Translations under genes and position numbers: made by a program
Notes under the pieces: generated by a model
Databases searched by the model: none
Seen by the model: only the letters and a program-made list of their open reading frames with translations
What the model was told of the DNA's origin: nothing
Shown here: in pieces, positions 1-8,440 of the stretch
Position numbering within the stretch: position 1 is the first letter of the stretch
Layout of the letters: the number at the start of each line of letters is the position of its first letter
Virus record (IMG/VR): IMGVR_UViG_3300030106_006763
Span: 1 to 42,883 of that record
Strand: one strand, 5' to 3'
From: a virus
Length of the DNA: 42,883 nucleotides

Positions 1-1
1 T

Positions 2-700
2 GAATTAAAAGAATGGTTAGAAGCTGGATATGATACAATTCAAGATTGGGACAAACAATACTCAGATTGGTTTGCTGTACCTAAGTCGATTAAGACCACT
101 TCAGTAAAACCAAGTGGTACGGTATCTCTTTTAGCAGGAGCTACACCAGGATTACATTATCCTGAATCAAGATTTTACATTCGTAGGGTTAGATTATCAA
201 AACATTCAGAGTTGATTGAACCTATGAAAAAAGCAGGTTATAAGATAGAACCAGCGTATGGTTCTGAAGACACTACTTCAGTTGTAGAGGTTCCAGTTGA
301 TGTCGGAGAGGGTATAAGAACAGCGGGGGAACTCTCAATATGGGAACAATTTAATATTGCAGCATTTATGCAAAGACATTGGGCTGACAATCAAGTAAGT
401 TGTACGGTTACATTCAATCCAGAAACAGAGGGAGAACAGATTCCTCACGTCTTAAATTATTTTCAATATCATCTAAAAGGTATTAGTCTTTTACCAAGAC
501 ATGATTATGGAGCTTATCCACAAATGCCTTATGAAGCTATCGATGAAAAGGAATATAACAAACAAATAAAAAATCTCGGTAAATTATCATTTGGTGTAAT
601 TAAGAATGAAGAAGCTGAGATTGATAAGTTTTGTAACAACGATAGTTGTGAAGTTCCATCATTCACTGGTGATAATGATGACCAAGAATATGCGAATTAA
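2..700 (+). CDS. nrdJ: Adenosylcobalamin-dependent ribonucleotide reductase, class II, C-terminal part
   Basis: This is the last 232 codons of a gene that begins before the window. Class II reductases make deoxynucleotides using adenosylcobalamin and no second subunit, and phages use them to feed DNA synthesis. The fragment holds the family's active-site-loop region (KPSGTVSLLAGATPG, bases about 107-151) followed by a YIRRVR segment. Near the end is a Cys-x4-Cys pair (CNNDSC, bases 632-649), which fits the C-terminal redox cysteines that re-reduce the active site in monomeric NrdJ enzymes. The match is to the Lactobacillus leichmannii-type triphosphate reductase rather than class I NrdA. The next gene is a TonB-dependent receptor, which matters because this enzyme needs vitamin B12. 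Confidence 0.88.
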   Translation, partial: ELKEWLEAGYDTIQDWDKQYSDWFAVPKSIKTTSVKPSGTVSLLAGATPGLHYPESRFYIRRVRLSKHSELIEPMKKAGYKIEPAYGSEDTTSVVEVPVDVGEGIRTAGELSIWEQFNIAAFMQRHWADNQVSCTVTFNPETEGEQIPHVLNYFQYHLKGISLLPRHDYGAYPQMPYEAIDEKEYNKQIKNLGKLSFGVIKNEEAEIDKFCNNDSCEVPSFTGDNDDQEYAN

Positions 701-733
701 GATTTCACATACAAAAACAGCGGACAGGCAGTA

Positions 734-757
734 GACACACCTGTGAAAAAATGTGTC
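734..757. repeat. Short inverted repeat before the receptor gene
   Basis: GACACA at 734-739 and TGTGTC at 752-757 form a perfect 6-bp inverted repeat with a 12-base spacer. It lies in the 85-base gap between the reductase stop and the receptor's ribosome binding site. It could be an mRNA hairpin or an operator. There is no U-run to make it a terminator, and no good -35/-10 pair is visible in the gap. It could also be chance. Confidence 0.25.
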
Positions 758-785
758 GTACTTAACAATAACAAGGAGATTCGAT

Positions 786-3560
786 ATGAAAAGTCGTAAT
801 CTAATTGCTATGATGATGACTCTACTAACACCGATAATGTTGTTTGCACAATCGGTAACAGGAACAGTTACATCAGAAGCAGGAGACCCCTTACCTAACG
901 CTAACGTTGTTGTAGTAGGAACCGACATGGGTACTATTTCAGATGAAACTGGAACATTTGTACTTGATTTAGGTGCTGGAAGCTACACAATTACAGCGAC
1001 AGTTATCGGGTTTAAACCACAATCACAAATGGTTAAAGTAAATGAGGGTGATACTGATTTAATGATGGCCTTCATTCTACCATTGAACGTGATTGAATTA
1101 TCAGACGTTGAAGTTCTTGCTTCAAGAGCTGATGATAAAACACCTGTAGCTTACACAACCGTTAGTAAAGAAGAGTTAGAAGTTCGTCTTGGTTCACAAG
1201 ACATTCCAATGGCTCTGAATACTACACCAAGTGTATATGCAACACAACAAGGTGGTGGTGCGGGTGATGCTCGTATCAATGTTCGTGGATTCAACCAGAG
1301 AAACGTAGCAGTTATGATTAACGGAGTTCCCCAAAATGATATGGAGAACGGATGGGTCTATTGGAGTAATTGGGACGGAGTAGCAGACGCTGCTAATTCT
1401 ATTCAGTTACAGAGAGGTCTATCAGCGGTTAATCTAGCTACACCATCTATTGGTGGAACCATGAACATCATTACAGACCCAGCGTCAAACGAGAGAGGTG
1501 GTAAGTTTAAACAAGAGGGTGGTGCAGGTAATTTCTTGAAGACAACTTTTAATTATAATACTGGTTTGATGATGGGTGACAAGTTAGCACTTAGTGGTAC
1601 ATTAGTTCGTAAGACTGGTGATGGTATCATCGATGCTACTTGGACAGATGCTTGGGCTTACTACTTAGGTAGTAGTTTTCAGTTAAACGAGAATCATCGT
1701 TTCGAACTTTATGCGATTGGTGCTCCACAAAGACACGGACAGAATCTATATAAACAGAACATAGCTACATACTCACAAGATTTAGCTGGTGATGTTGATG
1801 GATATGATGTTACTGCTTTTGCTGAGGGTAACAAGTTTGAAACAGAAGCTGGTCGTACATTCAACCAAAATTGGGGAACCGTAAGTTCTGACTACACAGG
1901 TAAACAATATTGGTATATGTATGGTGTCGGTGGATTGTTCGGTGGTGGTAATCAACCAAGATACAACTCAGACTTTCTAAATGAGAGAGAAAACTTCTTT
2001 CACAAACCATTGGTTAACCTTAACCATTTCATGACCATTAACGAAAAGACAAGACTAAGTTCAGTATTGTATTGGAGTGGTGGTTCAGGTGGTGGAACTG
2101 GTACCTATGGTTCTTCATTCAGAAAACCAGCAGTTGATGGTAATAGATGGTGGGCTAGTTCACCTTGGGGTTGGGATTGGGATGCAGCTATTGCAACCAA
2201 CTCTGATAGGGTAGACACTAACTTTCATCCAACCGAAAATCGTTCAAAGGGTATTCTTCGTAACTCAATTAATCGTCAAGATACATACGGTTTGATTTCT
2301 AAACTCAACTACGATGTTAGTGATGAGTTAGAAATACAAGTTGGCCTTGATTGGAGAACTGCTGGAATCGAACACGCTAGAGAAGTTCGTGACCTACTCG
2401 GTGGTGACTACTACGTTGATTATGCTGATGATAACGCACCTGATGGTAAGATTGTAAAACTCGGTGACATCATCGCTTATCATAATCACACAACCGTAGA
2501 TTGGATTGGTGGATTCTTACAAGGTAACTACACTAAAGATAAATTAAATCTTTATGGTATGGGTGGTTTATCAAGTATTAAGTATACCTACCAAGACCAT
2601 TTCACAGTTGAAGATGCGTTAGTCGAAGCAGATGCTATTTCTACTTTCCAAGTAAAGGGTGGAGCTATGTATGACGTGGACGATAATGTTAGTATATTCG
2701 CTAACACAGGCTACGTTCAGAAACCACCTATTATGGATAACGTAATCTACTATGATGGAACTGTTGCTTCAGACCCATCTAATGAGAAGTTTATCAGCTC
2801 AGAGGCTGGTGTAAACTTTTCAACTGAAAATGTAGCAGTCAAAGTAAGTGCTTATAACACCGATTGGATGGATAGAAACCAAACTAAAGCTGTCACAACA
2901 GGTCAAGGTGACTCAGGCGACACCGACGTTATTTTCTTGAGTGGTATCAATCAGAAACACCAAGGTCTTGAGATTGAAGCCTCTATGAAACTTAATGAAA
3001 TAATTCGTTTAGACGGAGCGTTATCATTTGGTAACTGGAAGTTTGATGGAGACGCTAAGGGTAACTATCAAGAGAATGAGTACAATGATGCAGGTCAAGT
3101 CATCGGTCTAAAGACCACACCTTACTCTTATGCACTCAATGGATTATTTGTGGGTGATATGCCTCAGACAGCTTATGTCTTAGGTGCTACACTTACACCA
3201 ATCAAGGGTCTTAGACTACAAGGTATCTTTAAGATGTACGATAAGAACTACGCAGATTGGAGTCCAAACGCACGTGAATACGATGGTAGTGATGCTGATG
3301 CTGACAGAGCACAAGTTTGGGAGGCACCAGGCTACAATCGTTTAGACCTACATGGTTCATACAAACTACCAGAGATTGGTGGTTTAGACATGAGTATTAA
3401 TGCTCATATTTTCAATGCTCTTGATGCAGTTTATGTGCAAGATGCAGTTGATAACTCACAATACAATGGGTATGGTGATAAACTTCACCTACCACATAAC
3501 GCAGAGGTATTCTTAGGAACACCACGTTATGCTAACATTGGATTAGTTGTCAATTTCTAA
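786..3560 (+). CDS. TonB-dependent outer-membrane receptor with carboxypeptidase-regulatory-like N-terminal domain
   Basis: This 924-residue protein is a gated outer-membrane transporter that would take up a ligand using TonB/proton-motive energy. A signal peptide (residues 1 to about 22, ending LFAQ) precedes a CarboxypepD_reg-like beta domain (about 23-105). A possible TonB box (EVLAS), a plug domain with RINVRGF and NGVPQNDMENG motifs, and a long beta-barrel follow. The last residue is Phe, as in barrel proteins folded by BAM. The start at 786 is chosen because AAGGAG lies at 773-778 and the signal peptide begins there; an in-frame ATG 33 bases upstream lacks both. The gene has fewer A/T-biased codons than its neighbours (26 G/C in 60 bases at 1261-1320), suggesting recent capture from a host. 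The ligand is unknown; cobalamin is possible because of the adjacent B12-dependent reductase. Confidence 0.92.
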   Translation: MKSRNLIAMMMTLLTPIMLFAQSVTGTVTSEAGDPLPNANVVVVGTDMGTISDETGTFVLDLGAGSYTITATVIGFKPQSQMVKVNEGDTDLMMAFILPLNVIELSDVEVLASRADDKTPVAYTTVSKEELEVRLGSQDIPMALNTTPSVYATQQGGGAGDARINVRGFNQRNVAVMINGVPQNDMENGWVYWSNWDGVADAANSIQLQRGLSAVNLATPSIGGTMNIITDPASNERGGKFKQEGGAGNFLKTTFNYNTGLMMGDKLALSGTLVRKTGDGIIDATWTDAWAYYLGSSFQLNENHRFELYAIGAPQRHGQNLYKQNIATYSQDLAGDVDGYDVTAFAEGNKFETEAGRTFNQNWGTVSSDYTGKQYWYMYGVGGLFGGGNQPRYNSDFLNERENFFHKPLVNLNHFMTINEKTRLSSVLYWSGGSGGGTGTYGSSFRKPAVDGNRWWASSPWGWDWDAAIATNSDRVDTNFHPTENRSKGILRNSINRQDTYGLISKLNYDVSDELEIQVGLDWRTAGIEHAREVRDLLGGDYYVDYADDNAPDGKIVKLGDIIAYHNHTTVDWIGGFLQGNYTKDKLNLYGMGGLSSIKYTYQDHFTVEDALVEADAISTFQVKGGAMYDVDDNVSIFANTGYVQKPPIMDNVIYYDGTVASDPSNEKFISSEAGVNFSTENVAVKVSAYNTDWMDRNQTKAVTTGQGDSGDTDVIFLSGINQKHQGLEIEASMKLNEIIRLDGALSFGNWKFDGDAKGNYQENEYNDAGQVIGLKTTPYSYALNGLFVGDMPQTAYVLGATLTPIKGLRLQGIFKMYDKNYADWSPNAREYDGSDADADRAQVWEAPGYNRLDLHGSYKLPEIGGLDMSINAHIFNALDAVYVQDAVDNSQYNGYGDKLHLPHNAEVFLGTPRYANIGLVVNF

Positions 3561-3567
3561 GTAATTT

Positions 3568-3597
3568 AAAGGGGGGGATTTATTTCCCCCCTTTTTT
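3568..3597 (+). terminator. Strong intrinsic terminator after the receptor gene
   Basis: AAAGGGGGG (3568-3576) pairs perfectly with CCCCCCTTT (3586-3594) around a 9-base loop, and the T-run continues to 3597. It begins 8 bases after the receptor stop codon. It is the only clear rho-independent terminator in the window, so the receptor sits at the end of its own transcription unit. Confidence 0.93.
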
Positions 3598-3609
3598 ACG
3601 GAGCGTTTA

Positions 3610-3828
3610 ATGAACGAAAAATTATATAAATATGGAGTGATTTATCTTGGAACAGCTATTATGATGTTGTCACCTTACTTTATAAACTCACATATAGGAA
3701 AGATAGGGATGTTAATTGGTTTAGCCCTACTCACTATTCAAACTCAAAAAACCAAACAATATAATTTATCCTTACTAAATTTAGTTGGATTTTGTGGTTA
3801 TTTATTCAGTTTATATCAAACACTATGA
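3610..3828 (+). CDS. Small membrane protein, unknown function
   Basis: This 72-residue protein has two or three hydrophobic segments: about residues 8-24 (YGVIYLGTAIMMLSPYF), 30-43 (IGKIGMLIGLALLT) and 54-70. A short KTKQ-type polar loop lies between the second and third. It starts 12 bases after the terminator and is preceded by ACGGAG, a weak ribosome binding site. Its stop overlaps the next start as ATGA, so the two are probably co-translated. I do not recognise a family; small phage membrane proteins of this kind may act in superinfection exclusion or membrane remodelling, but nothing here decides. Confidence 0.6.
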   Translation: MNEKLYKYGVIYLGTAIMMLSPYFINSHIGKIGMLIGLALLTIQTQKTKQYNLSLLNLVGFCGYLFSLYQTL

Positions 3829-4358
3829 GCAAATTAATAAATTTATTCGGAGGGCCAGGAATTGGAAAGTCCTCAATAGCAGCGGGGGTTTTTTACGAAC
3901 TCAAAAGAAAACATATCAGTTGTAACAATCCATATGAGTTTCCTAAGAGGTTAGCTTGGGATAATAATCTACCAGCCATCAAAGACCAACTCTATGTATG
4001 TGCTAATCAACACAGAGGTATAGCAGAATGTTATGGTAAGGTTGATTATATAGTCGTAGATTCACCTGTCTTATTTTCACTCATATATAAGACATGGTAT
4101 AGTAAAGGTTATCCAGCTGAGTTTTATTCAAAAGCCTTCAATCAAATGGTTTTAGATTTACACAATAACTATGATAATATTAATATTATGTTGGAGAGAC
4201 CAGAAGCTAATCATAATGACGAGGAAAGATTTCAAAACTTAGAGGACTCAATAAAAATAGATGCACATTGTATTAAAACATTAGATGAAAATAATATAGA
4301 TTATCACACTATAAAAACGGATGATAACACCGTCAAAAAAATTATTGAATTATTATAA
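3825..4358 (+). CDS. P-loop NTPase / nucleotide kinase-like protein
   Basis: This 177-residue protein has a Walker A loop near its start (GGPGIGKS, residues 9-16), then a hydrophobic strand ending in DSP (YIVVDSP), which resembles the Walker B/DxP region of AAA_28/NadR-like kinases. An ERPEANHNDEERF segment resembles a lid region. The family includes small-molecule and nucleotide kinases found in many T4-type phages. The start at 3825 overlaps the previous stop (ATGA); an in-frame ATG 33 bases upstream lies inside the previous gene and would put extra residues before the usual P-loop position. The substrate cannot be told from sequence. A promoter follows the gene. Confidence 0.65.
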   Translation: MSKLINLFGGPGIGKSSIAAGVFYELKRKHISCNNPYEFPKRLAWDNNLPAIKDQLYVCANQHRGIAECYGKVDYIVVDSPVLFSLIYKTWYSKGYPAEFYSKAFNQMVLDLHNNYDNINIMLERPEANHNDEERFQNLEDSIKIDAHCIKTLDENNIDYHTIKTDDNTVKKIIELL

Positions 4359-4366
4359 AAAAACAC

Positions 4367-4396
4367 TTGACAAGTATGTGATTTATTTCGTATATT
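4367..4396 (+). promoter_or_regulatory. Sigma70-type promoter before DNA polymerase
   Basis: TTGACA (4367-4372), an 18-base spacer and TATATT (4391-4396), preceded by a short A-run. The spacer ends in ATTTATTTCG, very like the promoter at 10086 (TTTTATTCG). Transcription would start near 4403, about 23 bases before the polymerase start codon. Confidence 0.75.
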
Positions 4397-4425
4397 CTGT
4401 CATGATAAATTGGAAAGTTATATAG

Positions 4426-6933
4426 TTGTATCAAAACATTTACTACGATAGACGTTTAAATAAAATGCACGTATGGGATGACAAAGCGGGTTATCTTACA
4501 TTCAATTACAAAAAATATGCTTATGTAAAAAATAGGACTGGTACATTTGTATCGTTATATGGTGACAGGCTAAAAAAGATAAATAAGTGGGATAAAGACC
4601 AACCAGAATTATTCGAGTCCGATGTCTCACCTGAAATTAGGGTGTTAGTGGATAACTACACAGACTCAGATGAACCATCTGTAGGTAACAAGGTTATGAT
4701 ATTTGATATTGAGGTAGAGGTTACTGATGGTTTTCCCGACCCAAAGAGAGCAGAAAATACAATCACATCAATAGCATTTAATGACCCACTCACACAAGAA
4801 TATTATTGTTATGTTTTGGATACAAAAGACAAACTTGGACTCGGTGAGTCACGAACCAAAAAAGATGGTGATATTATTGTTTCATTCTATGATGAATATG
4901 ATTTATTAAATGCTTTCTTTAAAAAATATGTGGAAATACAACCAACAATACTAACAGGTTGGAATGTCGAGTTCTTTGATGTAAATTATCTCTATAATAG
5001 GGCTCAACAAGTGGTGGGTAAGGATATAGCTAATTTGTTATCACCGATTGGTCAGGTTCAATGGAGTGATTTCAGTAAACGATATAAGATAGCTGGTGTT
5101 AGTGTTTTAGATTATCTAGCACTATATAAAACATTCACATTTAGTCAGAGGGCATCATATAGGTTGGATGCAATCGGTGAGTATGAGGTCGGTGAGAAAA
5201 AGGTCGTATATGAGGGGACACTAAATGACTTATATGAGAACGATATAGATAAGTTTGTTCAATACAACTTACAAGACGTAAAGTTGGTACAAAAGCTAGA
5301 TGATAAACTTAATTTCATTGATATAGGTAGAGGTATAGCCCATTTAGGACATTGTCCTTACGAGGATGTATTTATGTCCTCTCGTTATTTAGAGGGTGCC
5401 ATATTAGTTTATTTAAAGAAAAAAGGCATCGTTGCTCCTAATAAACCACCAAGACCAAAAACATTTGGTAATGATAAATTCGCTGGTGCATATGTACAAG
5501 ACCCAATTAAGGGTAAACATGAGTGGGTTTATGATTTGGATATCACAAGTATGTATCCGTCTTGTATAATGTCTTTGAATATTTCACCTGAGACTAAGAT
5601 AGGTAAGATTGAGGGTTGGTCGCCTGAAGAATTCTTAAAAACAAATCATAGAAAAACTTACACGATAACTAAAAATAATAAGGAGATGGGTAAGTTTACA
5701 GAAAAAGAATTAGCAAAGTTCTTGGATGGAAAAGATATTGGAGTCGCAACAAATGGTGTAATGTATAGAACAGATAAGGATGGATTACTACCAGCCCTAC
5801 TAAGAAAATGGTTCGATGAAAGAGTTGAGTATCGAAAATTATCAAAGAAGTTTCACGAAGAGGGTGATAAAGAACAATCTGATTATTTTGATAGAAGACA
5901 ATATCTACAAAAGGTTTTATTGAATAGTTTGTATGGTGTTTTAGGATTACCTGTGTTTCGATTCTATGACTTGGATAACGCGGAGGCTACAACTTATACA
6001 GGTCAAACTCTGATAAAATTTACAAAAAAGATTGGTAACTCATATTATAATAAAGAATTGAATAACACGGAAAACCATTGTATTTATATAGACACAGACT
6101 CGGTGTTTTACTCCGCTACCCCTCTCGTTAAAAAAAGATTTCCAAATATGGATATTAATGATGAGGATAAAATGTCAAAGGCTATCCTTGAGATAGCTGA
6201 TGAAGTCCAAGGTTATTTAAATAAAAGTTATAATTATTTCGCTAAAAAGTTTTGTAATCTAAATACACATAGATTTGATATTAAACAAGAGGTGATTGCA
6301 AAGAGCGGTCTATTTGTGACTAAGAAAAGATATGGTCTCAAGATTATCAATGACAACGGAAAAAAAGTTGATAAGATGATGGTAAAAGGATTGGATACAG
6401 TCCGTAGTAGTTTTCCTGTAGCGATGAGAACTATGTTGAGTAAACTTTTAGAGGACATATTAATGGATGTTCCAAAAGATAAACTAGATAAGTTTATTAT
6501 TAATTTTAAGGATAGTATGAAACTGATGGAGTTTGATAAGATAGCGATACCAACAAGTGTTAAAGGCATAAAAAAATATAGAACTGATGGTGGGTTATTT
6601 AATTCTTTTGCAAAAGGGACGCCTGTTCATGTGAAGTCAGCATTGTTCTATAATGATATATTAAAACATATGAAGATATCAAAAAGGTTTACGGAAATAT
6701 TTGATGGTGAAAAAATTAAGTGGGTCTATTTAAAAAATAATCCTATTGGATTAGAAACAATAGCATACAAAGGACACGAAGACCCACCAAAAATATTAGA
6801 ATTTATAAGACAATTTATAAATCCTGATAAGTTATATAAACAGGCATTACATAAAAAGATTATGATGTTGTATGAAGCTCTTGGTTGGGATGAACCAACC
6901 GATGCTACAAAGACAATGGAAAGATTTTTTTAA
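4426..6933 (+). CDS. Family B DNA polymerase, T4 gp43-like
   Basis: This 835-residue protein is the replicative polymerase with 3'-5' proofreading. Exonuclease motif I is DIE (D94, E96), exo II is in NVEFFDVNYL and exo III in YNLQDVKLV. Polymerase motif A is DLDITSMYPS (D370-), motif B KVLLNSLYG (496-504) and motif C YIDTDS (D556, D558), all intact. The length is close to T4 gp43 (898). The start is TTG at 4426, with GGAAAG upstream and a promoter ending about 30 bases before. The gene stands directly upstream of the sliding clamp and clamp loader, so it heads a replisome operon. I see no intein or split, both of which occur in phage polymerases. Confidence 0.95.
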   Translation: MYQNIYYDRRLNKMHVWDDKAGYLTFNYKKYAYVKNRTGTFVSLYGDRLKKINKWDKDQPELFESDVSPEIRVLVDNYTDSDEPSVGNKVMIFDIEVEVTDGFPDPKRAENTITSIAFNDPLTQEYYCYVLDTKDKLGLGESRTKKDGDIIVSFYDEYDLLNAFFKKYVEIQPTILTGWNVEFFDVNYLYNRAQQVVGKDIANLLSPIGQVQWSDFSKRYKIAGVSVLDYLALYKTFTFSQRASYRLDAIGEYEVGEKKVVYEGTLNDLYENDIDKFVQYNLQDVKLVQKLDDKLNFIDIGRGIAHLGHCPYEDVFMSSRYLEGAILVYLKKKGIVAPNKPPRPKTFGNDKFAGAYVQDPIKGKHEWVYDLDITSMYPSCIMSLNISPETKIGKIEGWSPEEFLKTNHRKTYTITKNNKEMGKFTEKELAKFLDGKDIGVATNGVMYRTDKDGLLPALLRKWFDERVEYRKLSKKFHEEGDKEQSDYFDRRQYLQKVLLNSLYGVLGLPVFRFYDLDNAEATTYTGQTLIKFTKKIGNSYYNKELNNTENHCIYIDTDSVFYSATPLVKKRFPNMDINDEDKMSKAILEIADEVQGYLNKSYNYFAKKFCNLNTHRFDIKQEVIAKSGLFVTKKRYGLKIINDNGKKVDKMMVKGLDTVRSSFPVAMRTMLSKLLEDILMDVPKDKLDKFIINFKDSMKLMEFDKIAIPTSVKGIKKYRTDGGLFNSFAKGTPVHVKSALFYNDILKHMKISKRFTEIFDGEKIKWVYLKNNPIGLETIAYKGHEDPPKILEFIRQFINPDKLYKQALHKKIMMLYEALGWDEPTDATKTMERFF

Positions 6934-6954
6934 TAATTAAATAGGAGAATAATA

Positions 6955-7680
6955 ATGAATAAAAGTAAGTTAGTTAGTTTCATAAGTAAGTATTACTTAA
7001 ATGGGACTGTCAACTCGGTTATATTGAACAGTAGTTCAGATAAGAAGCAACTATCATGTAGGTTTATCTCAGGAGATAAGAATTTATTGGGTGAGGTGAA
7101 AATGGATGATTGGGACTTTGAGACATCCGAGATTGGTATCTATTCTACAGACCAACTTTTAAAGTTACTGGCTGTATTAGATGAAGATATCAGAGTAAAC
7201 CTAACAAGAGCTGGTGATAAGGCGATATCACTTAAAATTAACGATTCATCATCGGCGGTGAATTATATGTTAAGTGATACCACCGTAATTAATGCACCAC
7301 CACAAATGAAACAGGTGCCAGAGTTTGAGTTGGAGATTGATGTGACACCATCTTTGATAAATAAATTCATATCAGGTAAAAGCGCTCTATCAGAGGAAGA
7401 ACATTTTACTGTTATCACCGATGGGGGTGGCACAAAATTAGTTATAGGGTATGCTTCTGTTAACACGAATAGGGTAACTATACCTGTGACAACACTAAAG
7501 GGAAGTGAGATACCAAACACATCTTTTGACGCTAATCTTTTCAAAGAAGTTTTATCAGCTAATAAAGAGTGTGAGAGTGCAACCTTGTTTGTTAGTAGTG
7601 AGGGATTATCTAAAATAACGTTTGAAATAGATAAATACTCTGCTACATATTACTTGGTGGCAAAAAGTACGAATGACTAA
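6955..7680 (+). CDS. Sliding clamp, T4 gp45-like
   Basis: This 241-residue acidic protein has the length and internal repeat architecture of T4-type DNA polymerase processivity clamps. Landmarks are an N-terminal FISKYYLNGTVNSVIL segment, a central FELEIDVTPSLINKFI strand-helix and a C-terminal LSKITFEIDKYSATYYLVAK strand. It would form a trimeric ring that tethers the polymerase, and in T4 also activates late transcription. TAGGAGAA lies just upstream. It follows the polymerase by 21 bases and overlaps the Mom-like gene by 8 bases. The call relies on fold-like pattern and context rather than on short catalytic motifs, since clamps have none. Confidence 0.85.
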   Translation: MNKSKLVSFISKYYLNGTVNSVILNSSSDKKQLSCRFISGDKNLLGEVKMDDWDFETSEIGIYSTDQLLKLLAVLDEDIRVNLTRAGDKAISLKINDSSSAVNYMLSDTTVINAPPQMKQVPEFELEIDVTPSLINKFISGKSALSEEEHFTVITDGGGTKLVIGYASVNTNRVTIPVTTLKGSEIPNTSFDANLFKEVLSANKECESATLFVSSEGLSKITFEIDKYSATYYLVAKSTND

Positions 7681-8440
7681 TACCTGCGACATTAGCAAGG
7701 TATCGGTTAGAGAGATACCTAAAGCGACAGCAAAGAAGATGATTAAAAAGTATCATTACACTCATTCATTTTCTTCGTGTAGATTTGCTTTAGGTATCTT
7801 TTACCAAAAAGATTCACAACATAAGTTTTTCGATGATGTGGATGAGGAGTTAATCGGTTGTATGAGCTATGGATATCCTGTGGGTAGAAGTGTGGTTGGT
7901 TCAATCTTTACAGATGATAAAATGTTAGGAACAAATAATATTTTAGAACTTACAAGACTTTTCATCCATGATGGTTATGGCAAAAATATTGAATCTTATT
8001 CAATATCACAATCATTTAAATGGTTAAAACGTAATTCAAAAAATATAAAGGTTTTGATATCATACGCTGACCCTACTGTAAAACATAATGGTAGTATCTA
8101 CCAGGCTACAAATTGGATTTATCAAGGTGAAGGGTTGAATCTTATGCCTAACTTTTCTGTTTCACTAACAAAACCATATGATTGGATTCATAGTAGAACA
8201 GTATTTTCAAGATTCGGTAGTCATAATATCGAGAAGTTAGGTAAAGCGATAGGTCACACCTTTTGGAGAATGAGAGAGCTTGAAAAACATAGGTATGTAT
8301 ATTTTCTTGGTAATAAGAAAGAAAACAAACTATTTATAAGTAAGTTAAAATATCAGAAACTAACCTATCCAAAGGTTGGTGACATCAAAATAGAAATTAC
8401 AGAACACAAGGTAAAAGAAAAAAAAGGTTTTTATGAGTAA
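7673..8440 (+). CDS. Mom-like DNA adenine modification protein (GNAT fold)
   Basis: This 255-residue protein resembles phage Mu Mom, which converts adenine in DNA to a methylcarbamoyl form and makes phage DNA resistant to restriction. Features seen are KKYHYTHSFSSCRFALGIFY near the N-terminus, the strand ELIGCMSYGYPVG, the LELTRLFIHDGYGKN acetyltransferase-like core and the VLISYADP strand. The family is related to GNAT acetyltransferases. The gene lies inside the replisome operon, overlapping the clamp by 8 bases and the clamp loader by 8. It may therefore be expressed with replication and act on newly made DNA. In phage Mu a GATC-masked, transcriptionally controlled mom promoter is used; nothing similar is seen here. 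Confidence 0.75.
   Translation: MTNTCDISKVSVREIPKATAKKMIKKYHYTHSFSSCRFALGIFYQKDSQHKFFDDVDEELIGCMSYGYPVGRSVVGSIFTDDKMLGTNNILELTRLFIHDGYGKNIESYSISQSFKWLKRNSKNIKVLISYADPTVKHNGSIYQATNWIYQGEGLNLMPNFSVSLTKPYDWIHSRTVFSRFGSHNIEKLGKAIGHTFWRMRELEKHRYVYFLGNKKENKLFISKLKYQKLTYPKVGDIKIEITEHKVKEKKGFYE

Noticed and set aside
659-928. Minus-strand open frame across the receptor start
   Set aside because: It lies antisense to the receptor's signal sequence and ribosome binding site, has no promoter or ribosome binding site, and its composition follows the opposite strand.
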